Assembly: GCA_022414725.1 (NCBI GenBank)
Contig: CM039462.1
Span: 19,157,868 to 19,221,867, forward strand
DNA length: 64,000 bases
Origin: Microglena sp. YARC
Lineage: Eukaryota > Chlorophyta > Chlorophyceae > Chlamydomonadales > Chlamydomonadaceae
Direction of reading: 5' to 3'
Under the pieces are notes generated by a model, which saw only the letters and a program-made list of their open reading frames with translations, was not told the origin of the DNA and did not search any database. Position numbers and translations under genes: made by a program. This document shows positions 62,840 through 64,000 of this stretch, piece by piece. The stretch's first letter is position 1, and each line of letters begins with the position of its first letter.

Positions 62840-63120
62840 TAGGGTTGGGCCGATATATAAATGTATAATATGTAGGGTTGGGCCGATATATAAACGTATA
62901 ATATATAGGGTTGGGCCGATATATAAACGTATAATATATAGGGTTGGGCCGATATATAAACGTATAATATATAGGGTTGGGCCGATATATAAACGTATAA
63001 TATATAGGGTTGGGCCGATATATAAACGTATAATATATAGGGTTGGGCCGATATATAAACGTATAATATATAGGGTTGGGCCGATATATAAACGTATAAT
63101 ATATAGGGTTGGGCCGACAT
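62840..63120. repeat. 33-bp tandem repeat
   Basis: GTATAATATATAGGGTTGGG, CCGATATATAAAC, eight near-identical copies. 33 is a multiple of three, so long Tyr/Ile/Pro frames appear in three readings; none is a gene. Confidence 0.95.
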
Positions 63121-64000
63121 ATGAACGTATACTCATACGTTTTTAAGCCCATACGTATAAATACGCCGTACATTATTTCTCGAAACGTCTGAATGTAAAC
63201 GTATACAAACGTATGAGTTGTACTTCAAAAAGTACAGCACGCATTCCGGCACTCAACTGTATTGGTTTTTATTCAATTTATCATTTAGAAAGCTCATCGG
63301 AAAGCTATTGACCTCCTCTATCATGATATGCAATACAACTAACCTTTCACAATTACCATTTTGTTTACATGTGGCCTACAGTTTGATTTAGATAGCCAGA
63401 ATGGCATACATATCGGAGTGCCACCTAGCCTTCCATTCCACAAGCTGTGCTCCTATGTGGGACTGAAGGATTGATGGTGCAAGCCTAGTGCAATGTGAAG
63501 ATGGACAATATTGCAATATAGTTATATACTTATATTATTGTAACCTGTAGCTGACTGACAGAGCTGCCTAGAAGCTGAAGCATACTTGGTCTGAAACTAG
63601 TAGCTGACTTAGGGAGCTGCGTATAAATAATGATGTGAACATGGAGAATATTAATATATTCTTGGCATTGAATGGATCCCTTAGATTGGCACCACGCTTC
63701 TTGGTCGATGCGCTTTCTGGTCGTGACATCGTTTTTCTGAGAATTGGACTACCTAAACTTACCATTATATATTTGTAGACTTGATATGTGATGCCAATGA
63801 AATTAGCAAAGCGGCAATACCTTTAACCCCATGTAAAAGTCTTTTCCCCGAGAGTGCAACAATTACTCATACGTTTTTATACGTTAATATGCATACGTTT
63901 ATACGCTCATACGTTTATACGGCATATAAAAATGAAAACATATGTTTGCTTCCCAACCCTAATTATATATGTTTAAACGTGTATACGCATACTTACAGCC
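63121..64000. other. AT-rich sequence with ATACGTTTATACG motifs, no gene supported
   Basis: TACGTTTATACG-type repeats at 63115-63215 and 63865-64000. The plus-strand frame around 63660-63775 (RLAPRFLVDALSGRDIVFLR) is short and open, with no start or family, and might be an exon remnant. Confidence 0.4.

Noticed and set aside
62672..63173. Three overlapping minus-strand ORFs with IRLYIGPTLYI-type repeats
   Set aside because: A 33-bp tandem repeat stays open in every frame; no upstream gene structure.

Overview
The window is eukaryotic nuclear DNA. It has spliced genes, very dense simple-sequence and minisatellite DNA, LTR and non-LTR retrotransposons, small hAT-like terminal-inverted-repeat elements, an ankyrin-repeat gene, a 1,000-base assembly gap and long-read assembly scars. 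Interstitial CCCTAAA/TTTAGGG-like tracts and a LINE with the layout known from Chlamydomonas Dualen elements point to the green lineage. My best guess is a green alga with a repeat-rich genome (a Cymbomonas-like prasinophyte or a chlorophyte). This is inference only: no rRNA or organellar marker is present.

Layout. 1-13.2 kb: a minus-strand gene with tetratricopeptide-like N-terminal exons. Seven exons can be placed with matching splice phases (13193 down to about 139). Its introns are filled with tandem arrays, several of which are copies of fragments of the neighbouring exon plus its splice site. 13.2-14.5 kb: repeats and tRNA-like sequences. 14.5-19.7 kb: a Ty1/copia-type LTR element with two 304-bp LTRs that look identical, a 5-bp target duplication and a decayed interior that contains a truncated LINE. 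19.7-20.3 kb: remnant of an older minus-strand LTR element into which the copia element jumped. 20.3-30.5 kb: a 10.2-kb LINE flanked by a 12-bp target duplication, with recognisable cysteine protease, AP-type endonuclease, reverse transcriptase, RNase H and C-terminal zinc finger/restriction-like domains, broken by frameshifts. 30.6-40.5 kb: a tandem LTR-interior-LTR-interior-LTR array of a gag-only LTR element; the second unit is increasingly full of indels towards the gap at 40501-41500. 41.5-44.2 kb: a long palindrome, probably a read artefact. 44.2-48.9 kb: noisy repeats and a few anonymous ORFs. 48.9-56.4 kb: a 41-bp satellite of about 90 copies, decayed ankyrin units and a two-exon ankyrin-repeat gene (minus strand, 24 intact repeats). 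56.4-64 kb: anonymous ORFs, two well-supported plus-strand exons (one coiled coil), a small hAT-like element, telomere-like tracts and minisatellites.

Main theme. Tandem arrays here repeatedly start from coding sequence: exon ends with their splice sites in the first gene, and the ankyrin repeat core in the 41-bp satellite. Nothing here resembles an operon or a defence island. The most interesting signals are the exon-seeded arrays, the protein-repeat-derived satellite, the multi-domain LINE, and the copia element with identical LTRs but no working coding capacity. Much of 35-46 kb should be treated as low-quality sequence.
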